From: Acetobacteraceae bacterium AT-5844
Lineage (GTDB): Bacteria > Pseudomonadota > Alphaproteobacteria > Acetobacterales > Acetobacteraceae
Direction of reading: 5' to 3'
DNA: 64,000 nucleotides
Assembly (NCBI GenBank): GCA_000245075.1
Contig: JH599958.1
Coordinates: forward strand, 15,173-79,172
Shown: piece by piece, positions 16,745-25,812 of the stretch
Layout of the letters: every line of letters begins with the position of its first letter
How positions within the stretch are numbered: the first letter of the stretch is position 1
The notes under the pieces: model-generated
Database searches by the model: none
What the model saw: only the letters and a program-made list of their open reading frames with translations
Told to the model about the DNA's origin: nothing
Program-made: the position numbers and the translations under genes

Positions 16745-18199
16745 TCAGGCCGGCACGCCGTCCACCGGGTTGAAGGGGCCTGGGAACACGCCACGCGGCG
16801 CGATCAACGGATAAGGCTCACGGGCCAGGAACTGGCCGCCGCCCGGGCCGGTCATGATCTCGCCCTTGTCGCAAACCACCGTGCCGCGCACGAGGGTTGT
16901 CACCGGCCAGCCAGTCACTTGCATGCCCTCATAGGGCGTATAATCGCTACCCTGGTGCAGCAGGCTGTTGGTGATGGTGACCTGCTTCGCCGGGTCCCAG
17001 ATCGTCACGTCGGCATCCGAACCGACCGCGATGGTGCCTTTGCGCGGGTGCAGGCCAAAAAGCTTCGCCGGATTGGTGGCGGTAATGGCGACGAAAGTCT
17101 GCAGGTCGATGCGGCCTTTCACCACGCCCTCGGAGAACAATACCGGCATCCGCGTGGCGAGGCCCGGTAATCCGTTCGGTACCTTGGTGAATGGCGCGTT
17201 CTCGCCAAACGCCTTCTTGCCATCGGGCCCCTCGTAGCGGCTGGGCGCGTGGTCGGAGGAAACATTGCCGATGACGCCGGCGCGGATCGCGGCCCACAGC
17301 GCCTCGTGGTCCGCCTTGCTGCGCGCCGCGGGGCTGAAGATGTATTTCGCGCCCTCGAAGCCCGGCCGGTCCATATCCTCCGCCGTCAGCGTCAGGTATT
17401 GTGGGCAGGTCTCGGCCCAGACCTTCAGGCCACGCGCCTGGCCGCGCGCCACCTCCTCGGCGGATTCCGCGCCGGAGACATGGAAGACCTGGATCGGAAC
17501 ATCCAGCGCCTCGGCCATGGCGATGATGCGGTGGGTGCATTCCCGCTCCACCACCATCGGCTTCACCCAGCCATGGTATTTCGGCGCGGTCAGCCCGGCG
17601 GCGAGCAGCGCATCGCGGTAGAACTCGATCATCTCGTGATGCTCGGCATGCACGCAGACAATGGCACCAAGCTTGCGGGCGGCAGCCAGGATGCGCAGCG
17701 CCTCCGCATCCGTCACCCGCGCACCCTCATAGGTCAGGAAAATCTTGAGCGAGCGGTGCCCCGCCGCGACCAGCGGCGGCAGTTCCTTCTCCAGCAATTC
17801 CGGCGTCGGATCAGTCAGGATCAGATGGAAGGAGTAATCGACACGGGAGGCCTTGGCGAGCTCCTGATAGGCAGCGACCTTGTCGGTCAACGTGCCACCG
17901 CGCGGCTGCCGCGCGAAGCAGATCACCGTCGTGGTGCCCCCTGCCGCGGCGGAGGCGGAGGCTGTGTCGAAGCTGTCCGCATTGCGCAGCGGCGCCTTCG
18001 GCGGCTCCTCGATATGCGTGTGGGTATCGACGCCGCCTGGCAGGACGAGATGCCCCGAAGCGTCCATCTCCTGCGTGCCCGGGCCAAGATTGCGGCCGAG
18101 CGCGGCAATGACACCATCGCGGATGCCTATGTCACAGGCAACCGTATCGCTCGCCGTGGCGACCGTGCCATTGCGGATCACGCAGTCATAGGAAGCCAT
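16745..18199 (-). CDS. hydA: Dihydropyrimidinase / D-hydantoinase
   Basis: Zinc-dependent cyclic amide hydrolase of 484 aa, cytoplasmic. In known relatives it opens dihydrouracil/dihydrothymine or 5-substituted hydantoins. The metal site is visible: LPGGVDTHTHIE near residues 53-64, the probable carbamylated lysine in LKIFLTYEG, CVHAEHHE, FHVSGAES and SSDHAPS. Length and the C-terminal GSDADVTIWDP segment match the family. It is alone on its strand, divergent from a catabolic run. No dihydropyrimidine dehydrogenase or beta-ureidopropionase is in the window, so the hydantoin versus pyrimidine role is open. Confidence 0.9.
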   Translation of the reverse strand: MASYDCVIRNGTVATASDTVACDIGIRDGVIAALGRNLGPGTQEMDASGHLVLPGGVDTHTHIEEPPKAPLRNADSFDTASASAAAGGTTTVICFARQPRGGTLTDKVAAYQELAKASRVDYSFHLILTDPTPELLEKELPPLVAAGHRSLKIFLTYEGARVTDAEALRILAAARKLGAIVCVHAEHHEMIEFYRDALLAAGLTAPKYHGWVKPMVVERECTHRIIAMAEALDVPIQVFHVSGAESAEEVARGQARGLKVWAETCPQYLTLTAEDMDRPGFEGAKYIFSPAARSKADHEALWAAIRAGVIGNVSSDHAPSRYEGPDGKKAFGENAPFTKVPNGLPGLATRMPVLFSEGVVKGRIDLQTFVAITATNPAKLFGLHPRKGTIAVGSDADVTIWDPAKQVTITNSLLHQGSDYTPYEGMQVTGWPVTTLVRGTVVCDKGEIMTGPGGGQFLAREPYPLIAPRGVFPGPFNPVDGVPA

Positions 18200-18598
18200 T
18201 TGCCTTCGTCTCCTCTTTCCCTCGGGACCTGCTGCTCAGGGTGCCGTCATGTTGCAAGGCATGTGCCGCATGACACCTGCCTTACTGGGCAGTGCCCCTT
18301 CGCGACGTACATCGCGACCGAATCTGGCCACACGGGGCAGCATGGCATGTCACACGCTCTTCGTCCGGCTTCTTGGTCCGCGCCTCTGTCGCGTGGCAGC
18401 CAGCGAGTTGCCTGGCCGCTGCCGGACGGGACGTTCTATCTGGCGGAGGCAATCCTAGCCGCGTGGCGCGGCGGGTGCCGGTGAACTCCCGCGGCGAACC
18501 CGCCTGAACGGCTCATCAGTTCGGATTACGAACTTAAGTTCTCAAATGTCGCGAATGCGCGTAACCCTCGGGCTCGGCCCCATCGAGGAGGAACGCGC
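18200..18598. other. 399-base divergent intergenic region
   Basis: This region lies between hydA and the SDR gene. Short open frames here show no family resemblance. The only clear element is the palindrome at 18518-18534. Promoters for both directions must lie here, but I see no convincing -35/-10 pair. Confidence 0.6.
18518..18534. promoter_or_regulatory. Candidate IclR operator upstream of the SDR gene
   Basis: AGTTCG and CGAACT form a perfect 6-bp inverted repeat with a 5-base spacer, ending 64 bases before the SDR start codon. A matching GTTCG-N5-CGAAC element occurs at 19363-19377 at the start of the IclR gene, which suggests one regulator acting at both. Confidence 0.55.
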
Positions 18599-19291
18599 AT
18601 GACGAACGACAAAGCCGATACGCCCCACGCCGTGGTGACCGGCGTCAGCTCCGGTATCGGCGAGGCCATCGCCCGCCGCCTGTTGGAGACGGGCTGGCAC
18701 GTCACCGGCCTCAGCCGGCGAAAGCCTGCCATCGACGCCCCCGCCTTCCGGCACAGGGAAGCCGATCTGTCCTCTGAGTCCAGCATCCTGGCCGCCGCGG
18801 AGGGGCTCGCCGGCACGGCCTTCGTCCATGCCGCCGGGCTCATGAGCACCAACCCCCTCGGCATGCTGGAACCTTCGGCTGGTATGGCCATGTGGCAGGT
18901 GCACGTCCATGCCGCCACTCTTCTGGCGGACCGCCTGCTGCCCGGCATGGATGACGGGGGGCGCATCGTGCTCATCGGCAGCCGCACGGCCACTGGTGCC
19001 GCCGGGCGCAGCCAGTACGCGGCGACCAAAGCAGCCTTCACCGGGCTGGCGCGCTCCTGGGCCGCCGAGCTCGCGCCACGCGGCATTACCGTCAACATCG
19101 TCTCCCCAGCGGCGACGGATACGCCAATGCTGGCCGACCCCGCCCGGCAGTCCAGCGCGCCGCGCGTGCCGCCGATCGGCCGGCTGATCCGGCCGGAGGA
19201 AGTAGCGGCCACGGTGGCCTTCCTCCTCTCCGCCGACGCGGCAGCCATCACCGGCCAGAACATCGTGATCTGCGGTGGCAGCTCCCTCTGA
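18599..19291 (+). CDS. SDR-family NAD(P)-dependent oxidoreductase
   Basis: Classical short-chain dehydrogenase of 230 aa. The nucleotide-binding motif is TGVSSGIGEAIARRL near residue 14, the catalytic serine lies in VLIGSRTATG, and the YxxxK motif in SQYAATKAAF. Loop GITVNIVSPAATDTPM and the C-terminal TGQNIVICGGSSL fit 3-oxoacyl-reductase-like SDRs that oxidise sugars or small alcohols. GAGGAGGAA is well placed before the ATG. It opens a same-strand catabolic run with an IclR gene, iron alcohol dehydrogenase, sialidase-like protein and DapA-type lyase, so a role in oxidising a sugar-like substrate is plausible. Confidence 0.87.
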   Translation: MTNDKADTPHAVVTGVSSGIGEAIARRLLETGWHVTGLSRRKPAIDAPAFRHREADLSSESSILAAAEGLAGTAFVHAAGLMSTNPLGMLEPSAGMAMWQVHVHAATLLADRLLPGMDDGGRIVLIGSRTATGAAGRSQYAATKAAFTGLARSWAAELAPRGITVNIVSPAATDTPMLADPARQSSAPRVPPIGRLIRPEEVAATVAFLLSADAAAITGQNIVICGGSSL

Positions 19292-19335
19292 GCCGGGCGT
19301 CTGCACCAGCCAGTTGACAGCAGGAGGTTAAAAGG

Positions 19336-20253
19336 ATGACTGTAAAGACGAGACGAACACAAGTTCGCATTCCGAACAATGGAGAGGACAGCGTGCAAGC
19401 CGCGGAGGCCACCGCCCCCACCAAGGCCAAACCGGCCAAGGCGGCAGGGGCCGACAACCCCAAGAACCGGGTGCAATCCGCCGCCAAGACCTTCGCGGTG
19501 CTGCGGGCCTTCACCGCGGCACAGCCGGAGCTGACGCTGGCCGAGGTGGCGGCGCGCGCCGGCATCGACCGCGGCACCGCCTTCCGCCTGATCCATACGC
19601 TGGAGGCACTGGGCTATCTCCGCGCTGTGCCGGGCACGCGCCGCTTTCGCCTGACGTTGCAGTGCCTGGAGCTGGGCTTCTCCGCCCTCGCCGCCAACGG
19701 CCTGCCGGACCACGCCATGCCACTGCTGCGGGAACTGGTGCCCGAGGTTGGCGACGCCGCCTCCCTCGCCGCGATCGATAGCGGGGATGTGGTGTATCTC
19801 GCCCGCGTGCAGGCAGGGCTGGAGCGCCATGGCCTGCTGCGTCATCCGGGCACGCGCGTTGGCGCCTACGCCACGGCCATCGGCCACGCCATGCTGGCCT
19901 TCCTGCCGCGGGAGCAGCAGGTGGCGCAGTTGCAACAGCGTGAGCGCATCAAGCTCTCCGAACGGACTCTAACCGATCTGGACACCTTGCTCGCCCGCCT
20001 CGCCGAGGTGCGTAAGGCCGGCTACGCCGTGTCGGATGGCGAGAACGCCTATGGCCTGCGCACCGTCGCCTTGCCGATCCTTGATGCCGATGGCCGCCCC
20101 GCTTCCGGCATCAGCCTGACCGCCGATGCCGGCCGCTGCTCCCTGGAAGCCCTGGTGCGCGAGGGGCTGCCCCGCCTGCGTGTCGTGGCGGATGAGCTGA
20201 CGCGTGCCCTCCACCTCACCAGCAGAACCGTACTCACCCAACACGGCGCCTGA
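19336..20253 (+). CDS. IclR-family transcriptional regulator
   Basis: Regulator of 305 aa with a winged helix-turn-helix (AKTFAVLRAFTAAQPELTLAEVAARAGIDRGTAFRLIHTLEALGY) and an IclR effector domain containing GLRTVALPILDADG. There are two credible starts: ATG at 19336 with AGGAGG eight bases upstream, or GTG at 19393 with GGAGAGG five bases upstream. With the second, the palindrome at 19363-19377 would lie in the leader, a natural autoregulatory position. With the first it lies inside the coding region. The N-terminal lysine/alanine-rich 45 residues look disordered. It probably controls the flanking SDR, dehydrogenase and lyase genes. Confidence 0.88.
   Translation: MTVKTRRTQVRIPNNGEDSVQAAEATAPTKAKPAKAAGADNPKNRVQSAAKTFAVLRAFTAAQPELTLAEVAARAGIDRGTAFRLIHTLEALGYLRAVPGTRRFRLTLQCLELGFSALAANGLPDHAMPLLRELVPEVGDAASLAAIDSGDVVYLARVQAGLERHGLLRHPGTRVGAYATAIGHAMLAFLPREQQVAQLQQRERIKLSERTLTDLDTLLARLAEVRKAGYAVSDGENAYGLRTVALPILDADGRPASGISLTADAGRCSLEALVREGLPRLRVVADELTRALHLTSRTVLTQHGA
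19363..19377. promoter_or_regulatory. Candidate IclR autoregulatory operator
   Basis: GTTCG and CGAAC flank a 5-base spacer, the same architecture as the site at 18518-18534. It ends 15 bases before the alternative GTG start of the IclR gene. Confidence 0.5.
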
Positions 20254-20282
20254 CACATCTGGAAAACGGACAAGATCCCGCG

Positions 20283-21413
20283 ATGACAGCCCTGCTCACC
20301 CCTATCGAGATCGCCCGGCCGCCCATCATCGAATTCGGCGGGGGCCTCGTCTCCGCCGCCGGCCGGTGGGCGCGCGCAAAGGGGTTGCGGCGGGCACTCG
20401 TCATTTCCGACGCCTTCAACGCCACGCGCACCGACCTTCTGGATCTTCCTGGCGACGTCACTGTGTTTGGCGAGGTGAAACCAGAGCCCGACCTGCCGAA
20501 TCTGGAAAAGGCCCTGGCTCTGGCGGAACAGGTGCGGCCCGATCTGGTAGTGGGCTTCGGCGGCGGCAGTGCGATGGACCTGGCCAAGCTCGTCGCCGTG
20601 CTGCCCGGCAGCGGCCAGACTTTTGCCGAAGTGGTCGGCCCTGAGAAGGTCGTTGGCCGCAAGGTCGCGTTGTTCCAGGTGCCTACCACTTCCGGCACGG
20701 GCAGCGAGGGCGGCACCCGTGCGCTGGTGACGGACGCCGCCACGCAGAACAAGGCAGCGGTGCAGAGCCGGTACATGCTGGCCGATGTCGCCATCGTGGA
20801 CCCTGACCTCACCCTCACCGTGCCGCCTGCTGTCACGGCGGCCACGGGCGTCGATGCCATGGCGCATTGCGTGGAGGCCTTCACCAGCCGCAAGGCGCAT
20901 CCGCTGATCGACCTCTACGCGCTGGAGGGCATCCGCCTCGTGGGCCGCTTCCTGAAGCGCGCCGTGGCCGATGGCGCGGATCGCGAGGCCCGCGCCGGCC
21001 TGGCCCTGGCCTCCATGTATGGCGGCTTCTGCCTTGGCCCCGTGAATACGACGGCGGGACATGCCGTCGCGTACCCGCTGGGCACGCGGCATCATATTCC
21101 GCATGGCCTGGCCTGTGCACTGGTGTTTCCGCATACGCTCGCCTTCAACGCGCCAGTGGCGCCGGAAAAGACCGAGCTGGTGCTGCAGGCTCTTGGCCTG
21201 CCCGCCAGCGCCCAGGAATCCGTGGTGCGCGACGTGACGCATCGTTTCTGCGCTGGCCTCGGCATTGAGATGCGCCTCTCCGCCCTCGGCGTGCCGCGAG
21301 ACGACCTGGATGCCATGGCCATCGAAGCGCATGCCATCCGGCGCTTGCTCGACAACAACCCGCGCGACCTTACGCGGGACCAGATCCTTGGCTTCTACGA
21401 AGCAGCGTATTGA
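20283..21413 (+). CDS. Iron-containing alcohol dehydrogenase (maleylacetate reductase-like)
   Basis: Group III metal-dependent dehydrogenase of 376 aa. Nucleotide binding: GFGGGSAMDLAKL and PTTSGTGSEGG. The iron-site region contains DAMAHCVEAF, TTAGHAVAYPLGTRHHIPHGLACA with the expected histidines. It likely oxidises an alcohol or reduces an aldehyde or maleylacetate-type substrate with NAD(H). It follows the IclR gene by 29 bases and precedes the sialidase-like gene by 13, so it belongs to the same transcript. Confidence 0.88.
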   Translation: MTALLTPIEIARPPIIEFGGGLVSAAGRWARAKGLRRALVISDAFNATRTDLLDLPGDVTVFGEVKPEPDLPNLEKALALAEQVRPDLVVGFGGGSAMDLAKLVAVLPGSGQTFAEVVGPEKVVGRKVALFQVPTTSGTGSEGGTRALVTDAATQNKAAVQSRYMLADVAIVDPDLTLTVPPAVTAATGVDAMAHCVEAFTSRKAHPLIDLYALEGIRLVGRFLKRAVADGADREARAGLALASMYGGFCLGPVNTTAGHAVAYPLGTRHHIPHGLACALVFPHTLAFNAPVAPEKTELVLQALGLPASAQESVVRDVTHRFCAGLGIEMRLSALGVPRDDLDAMAIEAHAIRRLLDNNPRDLTRDQILGFYEAAY

Positions 21414-21426
21414 AGGGCCTCACGTC

Positions 21427-22635
21427 ATGATCACAACCGACGAGGCGGGGAAGCTCGATCTGGGGGATACCGGCCATGTGTTGCCGGCCGCCGGGGATGC
21501 CGCACGACGCGAATGCTTTATTCCACCCGCGACGGTGCAGAGCCATGCCGCCAACCTGATGCCGTTACCGGACGGCTCTTTGGGCTGCGTCTGGTTCGGC
21601 GGCACGCAGGAAGGCGTGCCGGACATCTCCGCCTATTTCTCGCGTCTGGAGAAGGGAGGCACCCGCTGGTCCGCCCCCGTTCGCCTCTCAGATGACGATA
21701 CGCGCTCCGAGCAGAATCCCCTCCTCTTTCCCGCGCCCAGTGGCGAATTGTGGCTGATCTGGACAGCACAGATCTCGGGCAACCAGGATACCGCCATTGT
21801 TCGCAAGCGTATCTCGCGGGACAATGGCCGTAGCTGGGGCCCGATCGAAACGCTGTTCGGCCCGCGCCCCGGCGGCGGCACCTTCATGCGACAGCCCGTG
21901 GTAGTGCTGGAGAATGGCGACTGGCTGCTACCCGTATGGATCTGCGCCAGCACGCCCGGCAAGAAATGGGTGGGCGATGACGACACCAGCGCCGTCATGA
22001 TCTCCTCCGACCGGGGCAGGAGCTGGACGGAGGTCGCGGTACCGGAAAGCCTTGGCTGCGTGCACATGTCCATCGTCGACCTGCGGAATGGCACGCTGGC
22101 GGCCTTCTATCGCAGCCGTTGGGCAGACCATGTCTACGTCTCCCGCTCCACCGACAATGGCAGGAGCTGGAGTGCCCCACAGCCGACCGAGTTGCCGAAC
22201 AACAACTCCTCCATCCAGGTCACACGGCTCGCCAATGGCCATCTCGCCATGGTGTTCAACGAGAGCAGCGCGGAGGACGCCACGGAGCGCCGCCTCTCGC
22301 TGTATGACGATATCGAGGACGACACCGACGACGGCAAAGTGGTCGCGCCCATCGACACGTCCCGTCGCACCACCTTCTGGGGCGTGCCACGCGCGCCGAT
22401 GACCGTCGCCATTTCCGAAGACGACGGCCAAAGCTGGCCTTTCCGCCGGAACCTGGAAACCGGGGACGGCTATTGCATGACCAACAACTCACGTGAGGGC
22501 CTGAACCGCGAGTTCTCCTACCCCAGCATCGTGCAGGGGCCGGAGGGAGACCTCCACATCGCCTACACGGTGTACCGCCAGGCCATCAAATACGTGACCG
22601 TCACCGAGGAATGGATTCGGAGCCCCGCCGCATGA
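21427..22635 (+). CDS. Sialidase-like (BNR/Asp-box) protein
   Basis: Six-bladed beta-propeller protein of 402 aa. Four Asp-boxes of the type S-x-D-x-G-x-x-W are visible: SRDNGRSW, SSDRGRSW, STDNGRSW and SEDDGQSW. There is no signal peptide, so it should be cytoplasmic, unlike secreted sialidases. The family includes proteins annotated only as sialidase family or glycosyl hydrolases, so activity on sialic acid is not established. Its stop codon overlaps the start of a DapA/NanA-superfamily lyase (ATGA), so the two are translated together and may act in sequence on a sugar acid. Confidence 0.8.
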   Translation: MITTDEAGKLDLGDTGHVLPAAGDAARRECFIPPATVQSHAANLMPLPDGSLGCVWFGGTQEGVPDISAYFSRLEKGGTRWSAPVRLSDDDTRSEQNPLLFPAPSGELWLIWTAQISGNQDTAIVRKRISRDNGRSWGPIETLFGPRPGGGTFMRQPVVVLENGDWLLPVWICASTPGKKWVGDDDTSAVMISSDRGRSWTEVAVPESLGCVHMSIVDLRNGTLAAFYRSRWADHVYVSRSTDNGRSWSAPQPTELPNNNSSIQVTRLANGHLAMVFNESSAEDATERRLSLYDDIEDDTDDGKVVAPIDTSRRTTFWGVPRAPMTVAISEDDGQSWPFRRNLETGDGYCMTNNSREGLNREFSYPSIVQGPEGDLHIAYTVYRQAIKYVTVTEEWIRSPAA

Positions 22636-23558
22636 GCACAAGCACCGCCACCTCTACCGCCGACATCGCCGCGTTCAAGGGGCCAAGCGGCGTCTTTAGC
22701 GCCGCGCTGACGCCCCTGACTGCCGATCTCGCACCCGACCACGCCGCCTTTGCCGACCATGCCCGCTGGCTGCTCGAGGAAGGTTGCGACGGGATCGCCA
22801 TGCTGGGCACCACGGGCGAGGCCAATTCCTTTTCCGCCGCCGAGCGCATGGCGCTGCTGGAGGCGACCGTCGCCGCCGGCATCGCACCCAGCCACCTGCT
22901 GCCCGGCACAGGTGTCGCCGCGCTGACGGAAACGGTCGAGCTGACGCGCCACGCGCTATCCCTCGGTGTAAGCACCGTCGTGATGCTGCCTCCCTTCTAC
23001 TACAAGGGCGTCACTGATGACGGTGTCTACGCCGCCTATGCCGAGGTGATCGAGCGCATTGCCAGTCCGCGTCTGAAGGTCGTGCTGTACCATATTCCGC
23101 AGATGTCGGCGGTGCCCATTTCCCACGCCGTCATTGAGCGACTTCTGACTCGCTTCCCGGAAACTGTTGTAGGCATTAAGGACTCTGCCGGCGAAATCGG
23201 CAATATGCTGGAGTTGATCCGGCGCTTCCCCGGCTTCTCCGTGCTGGCGGGAGCGGACCCGCTGTTGCTGCCTTTACGGCGCCAGGGTGGCGCGGGCTGC
23301 ATTACCGCCACATCCAATCTGGTGGCGCGAGACCTCGCCTTCATCTTCCGCCACGCACTGGAGGAAAGCCGGGCAATGGAAGTAGAGGCGGCGCAGCAGC
23401 GCGTGGTAGCCATGCGCAACCGCGCTTCGCGCTTCCCGCAAATGGCTTCTTTGAAGGCGCTGACGGCGCAGCGCACCGGCCAGCAGGGCTGGATGCGCCT
23501 GCGCCCACCATTGCTGCCGCTGAAAAAAGATGAGGCGGAAGCCCTCTTGGAAGGGTAA
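22632..23558 (+). CDS. Dihydrodipicolinate synthase/N-acetylneuraminate lyase family enzyme
   Basis: TIM-barrel class I aldolase-superfamily enzyme of 308 aa. The phosphate/carboxylate loop is LGTTGEANSFSAAER, the catalytic tyrosine lies in VVLYHIPQM and the Schiff-base lysine in VVGIKDSAGE, so it looks catalytically intact. Substrates in this family are pyruvate adducts of sugars or amino aldehydes, and the genomic setting is catabolic rather than lysine biosynthesis. It overlaps the sialidase-like gene (ATGA) and is followed by a Bug receptor 68 bases later. Confidence 0.87.
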   Translation: MSTSTATSTADIAAFKGPSGVFSAALTPLTADLAPDHAAFADHARWLLEEGCDGIAMLGTTGEANSFSAAERMALLEATVAAGIAPSHLLPGTGVAALTETVELTRHALSLGVSTVVMLPPFYYKGVTDDGVYAAYAEVIERIASPRLKVVLYHIPQMSAVPISHAVIERLLTRFPETVVGIKDSAGEIGNMLELIRRFPGFSVLAGADPLLLPLRRQGGAGCITATSNLVARDLAFIFRHALEESRAMEVEAAQQRVVAMRNRASRFPQMASLKALTAQRTGQQGWMRLRPPLLPLKKDEAEALLEG

Positions 23559-23626
23559 GCGCCCGGCAAAAGACATCAGATCAACAAGAAATGCCCGGGC
23601 GAAGCCCGGCTCAGGAGGAACTTCCA

Positions 23627-24613
23627 ATGCAGCGACGCACGCTTCTCATGGGAGCCGGCGCCGCCGGTGCCCTGCTCTCCCCCTTGGCGGCCCCGGCCGT
23701 CCGAGCCCAACAGGCATGGCCGCTGGGCAAGCCCATCCGCGTTATCATTCCCTGGCCGCCAGGGGCGGCCAATGACACGCTGGGCCGCCTGCTGGCGCAA
23801 CGGTTGCAAGAGAAGTTGGGCGCGACAGCGGTGGCCGAGAACCGCAGCGGCGGTGCGGGGCTTATCGGCACCAACGCCGTGCTGCAGGCGCCCAATGACG
23901 GCTACACCTTGCTCGCCTCCGCCTTCAACACGGCCGTCATGCCACTGGTCCTGAAGGGCGCCACTTTCGACCCGCAGCGCGACCTTGAAGTGATGGCACG
24001 CACCGCCAAGGCGCCGCTCGTGCTGGTCTCCACTGGCTCCAGGCCGCAGAAGACGCTGCCGGAGATCATTGCTGCCGCCAAGGCAAAGCCAAGCGACTGG
24101 AATATTGCCATTTCCTCGCTTGGCTCGGCCGGACATCTCGCGACCATCGAGTTCCTGCGCCGCACCGGGTTGGACCTGAACCTCGTCACCTATCGCGGCA
24201 CCCAGCCGGCCTTGACCGACCTCATGGGCGGCAATGTCCAGCTCCTGATCGACCCCTGCTTTGCGCTGCTACCGGCGCGCGGTGACGGCAAGATCAACGC
24301 CGTTGGAATAGCGACCGCCGAGCGCTCCGTGCTGGCACCCGACGTGCCGACCATGGCCGAAGGCGGTCTACCAGGCTACCAGTTCCAGTCCTGGTACGGC
24401 GTCTGGGCACCGAAAGGTACGTCCCGCGACATCTGCCAACGGGTCAATACGCTCATGCAAGACACGATGCGCGAACCGGAAGTGGTCGAGCGTCTGACAA
24501 AGCAGGTGCTCGAACCTGTTACGGAGAGCATCGAGGATAGCCGGCGCTTCATCGATAGCGAGATCGATCGCGCACGCGAACTGCTGCGGAGCGTAAACTA
24601 CCAGCCGGAGTAA
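23627..24613 (+). CDS. Tripartite tricarboxylate transporter receptor (Bug/TctC family)
   Basis: Periplasmic receptor of 328 aa with a signal peptide (QRRTLLMGAGAAGALL...VRAQ). Family pattern: PIRVIIPWPPGAANDTLGRLLAQ, AVAENRSGGAGLIGTN. AGGAGGAA precedes the ATG at 23627. Last gene of the SDR-IclR-dehydrogenase-sialidase-DapA run, so it probably binds the substrate that the run degrades. No TctAB partners are present. Confidence 0.9.
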   Translation: MQRRTLLMGAGAAGALLSPLAAPAVRAQQAWPLGKPIRVIIPWPPGAANDTLGRLLAQRLQEKLGATAVAENRSGGAGLIGTNAVLQAPNDGYTLLASAFNTAVMPLVLKGATFDPQRDLEVMARTAKAPLVLVSTGSRPQKTLPEIIAAAKAKPSDWNIAISSLGSAGHLATIEFLRRTGLDLNLVTYRGTQPALTDLMGGNVQLLIDPCFALLPARGDGKINAVGIATAERSVLAPDVPTMAEGGLPGYQFQSWYGVWAPKGTSRDICQRVNTLMQDTMREPEVVERLTKQVLEPVTESIEDSRRFIDSEIDRARELLRSVNYQPE

Positions 24614-24675
24614 TCCGCTTTTTGGCCAGGGTGATTCCTCGCGCCCAGGCGCAGGGGCCGTCACCCTATGCGCCT

Positions 24676-25812
24676 TCAGGCGGCCACTTGCTCTCCGTGA
24701 CGGGCGAAGCGCTGGATGGATAGCCCCTCCAGCGCCACCTCGGTCCGCCCGTCCAGCGCCAGCTCACAGAGCACGGCCCCGACGGCCGGGCCAAGCTGGA
24801 AGCCGTGCCCCGAAAAGCCAAAGGCGTGGAACAGGCCGGGCGTCGTGCTGCTCGGCCCAATCACCGGAATACGGTCCGGCATGATACCGTCGATACCGCT
24901 CCAACTGCGAATGACGCTGACACCAGCAAGGGCCGGCACAAGCGCGGCGGCCCTGCGCATGGCCTGCATTGTCACCGCCGCGGAAGGACGCGACATCGGC
25001 ACCTCAGGATCGCCGCTGCCATAGCCACCGCCGATGATGACGTTGCCGCGCGGGATCTGCCGCATATACACATTGCCCCCGACCACCCCCAGATTGGGCT
25101 GGATGAAGTAGGGGATTGGCTCCGTCACCGCCATGTTCGGTGTATGGTGGCGGATCGGCACCGGTTCCCCGAACGACGCCGCGATCTTGCCGCCCCAAAA
25201 GCCCGCCGTGTTCAACAGCCGGCCCGCGACATAACAGGCGCCGCCAGCCTCGACGACGAAGCGGCCCGCTTCCGCGCGGCAAGCCGTGACGGCGGTCTGC
25301 TCCAGAATGGTGGCCCCCGCCTGCCGCGCCGCCCGGGCCAGGGCCGGCGAAAGCAGACGCGGATTGGCCGAGCCATCATGTGGCGCGAAGGATGCAGCGA
25401 TCGCCGCCGGTCCCAGCCAGGGATAGCGCGTGCGTAGCGCCGGCCCGTCCAGCATTTCCACCGTCAGGTCGTGAGCCCGGGCCGTATCCAGATAGGCATA
25501 CAGTTCTGCCGCTTCAGCGTCGCTACGTGCCAGCTTGAGATGGCCGGATTCAACGAATTCGCAGTCCGTACCGATGAGTTGTGGCAACCGGCGCCACAGC
25601 TCCTGCGAGCGGCGCGCCAGCGGCAACTCGGCGGCGTGGCGGCCCTGCTGGCGCACACCGCCGTAATTGGCGCCCGAGGCCTGGCTGCCCACCAGCCCAC
25701 GCTCCAGCAGAATAACGCGCGCGCCACGCCACGCCAGATGCAGCGCTGCCGAACATCCGGCACCGCCGCCGCCGATGATCAGCACGTCGGCTTCATGGCG
25801 CACCGGGCTCAT
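24676..25812 (-). CDS. FAD-dependent oxidoreductase, DAO family (HcnC / D-hydroxyproline dehydrogenase beta-like)
   Basis: Catalytic flavoprotein of 378 aa with the N-terminal dinucleotide fold ADVLIIGGGGAGCSAALHLAWRGARVILLERG and the DAO C-terminal segment GFSGHGFQLGPAVG. It is the third member of a three-gene unit with a second flavoprotein and a small ferredoxin-like protein. The same architecture is found in hydrogen cyanide synthase, opine oxidase and the heterotrimeric D-hydroxyproline dehydrogenase. The start codon overlaps the preceding stop (ATGA on the minus strand). It most likely oxidises an imino or amino acid. The precise substrate is undetermined. Confidence 0.85.
   Translation of the reverse strand: MSPVRHEADVLIIGGGGAGCSAALHLAWRGARVILLERGLVGSQASGANYGGVRQQGRHAAELPLARRSQELWRRLPQLIGTDCEFVESGHLKLARSDAEAAELYAYLDTARAHDLTVEMLDGPALRTRYPWLGPAAIAASFAPHDGSANPRLLSPALARAARQAGATILEQTAVTACRAEAGRFVVEAGGACYVAGRLLNTAGFWGGKIAASFGEPVPIRHHTPNMAVTEPIPYFIQPNLGVVGGNVYMRQIPRGNVIIGGGYGSGDPEVPMSRPSAAVTMQAMRRAAALVPALAGVSVIRSWSGIDGIMPDRIPVIGPSSTTPGLFHAFGFSGHGFQLGPAVGAVLCELALDGRTEVALEGLSIQRFARHGEQVAA

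Noticed and set aside
18249-18484. Short plus-strand frames in the hydA/SDR gap
   Set aside because: No family resemblance and no ribosome-binding site.
19314-19319. TTGACA before the IclR gene as a -35 box
   Set aside because: No -10 element at 16-18 bases, so it is not supported as a promoter.
24628-24667. AGGGTGA / TCACCCT inverted repeat between convergent Bug and HcnC-like genes
   Set aside because: The loop is 26 bases and the stem only 7 bp, too weak to call a terminator.
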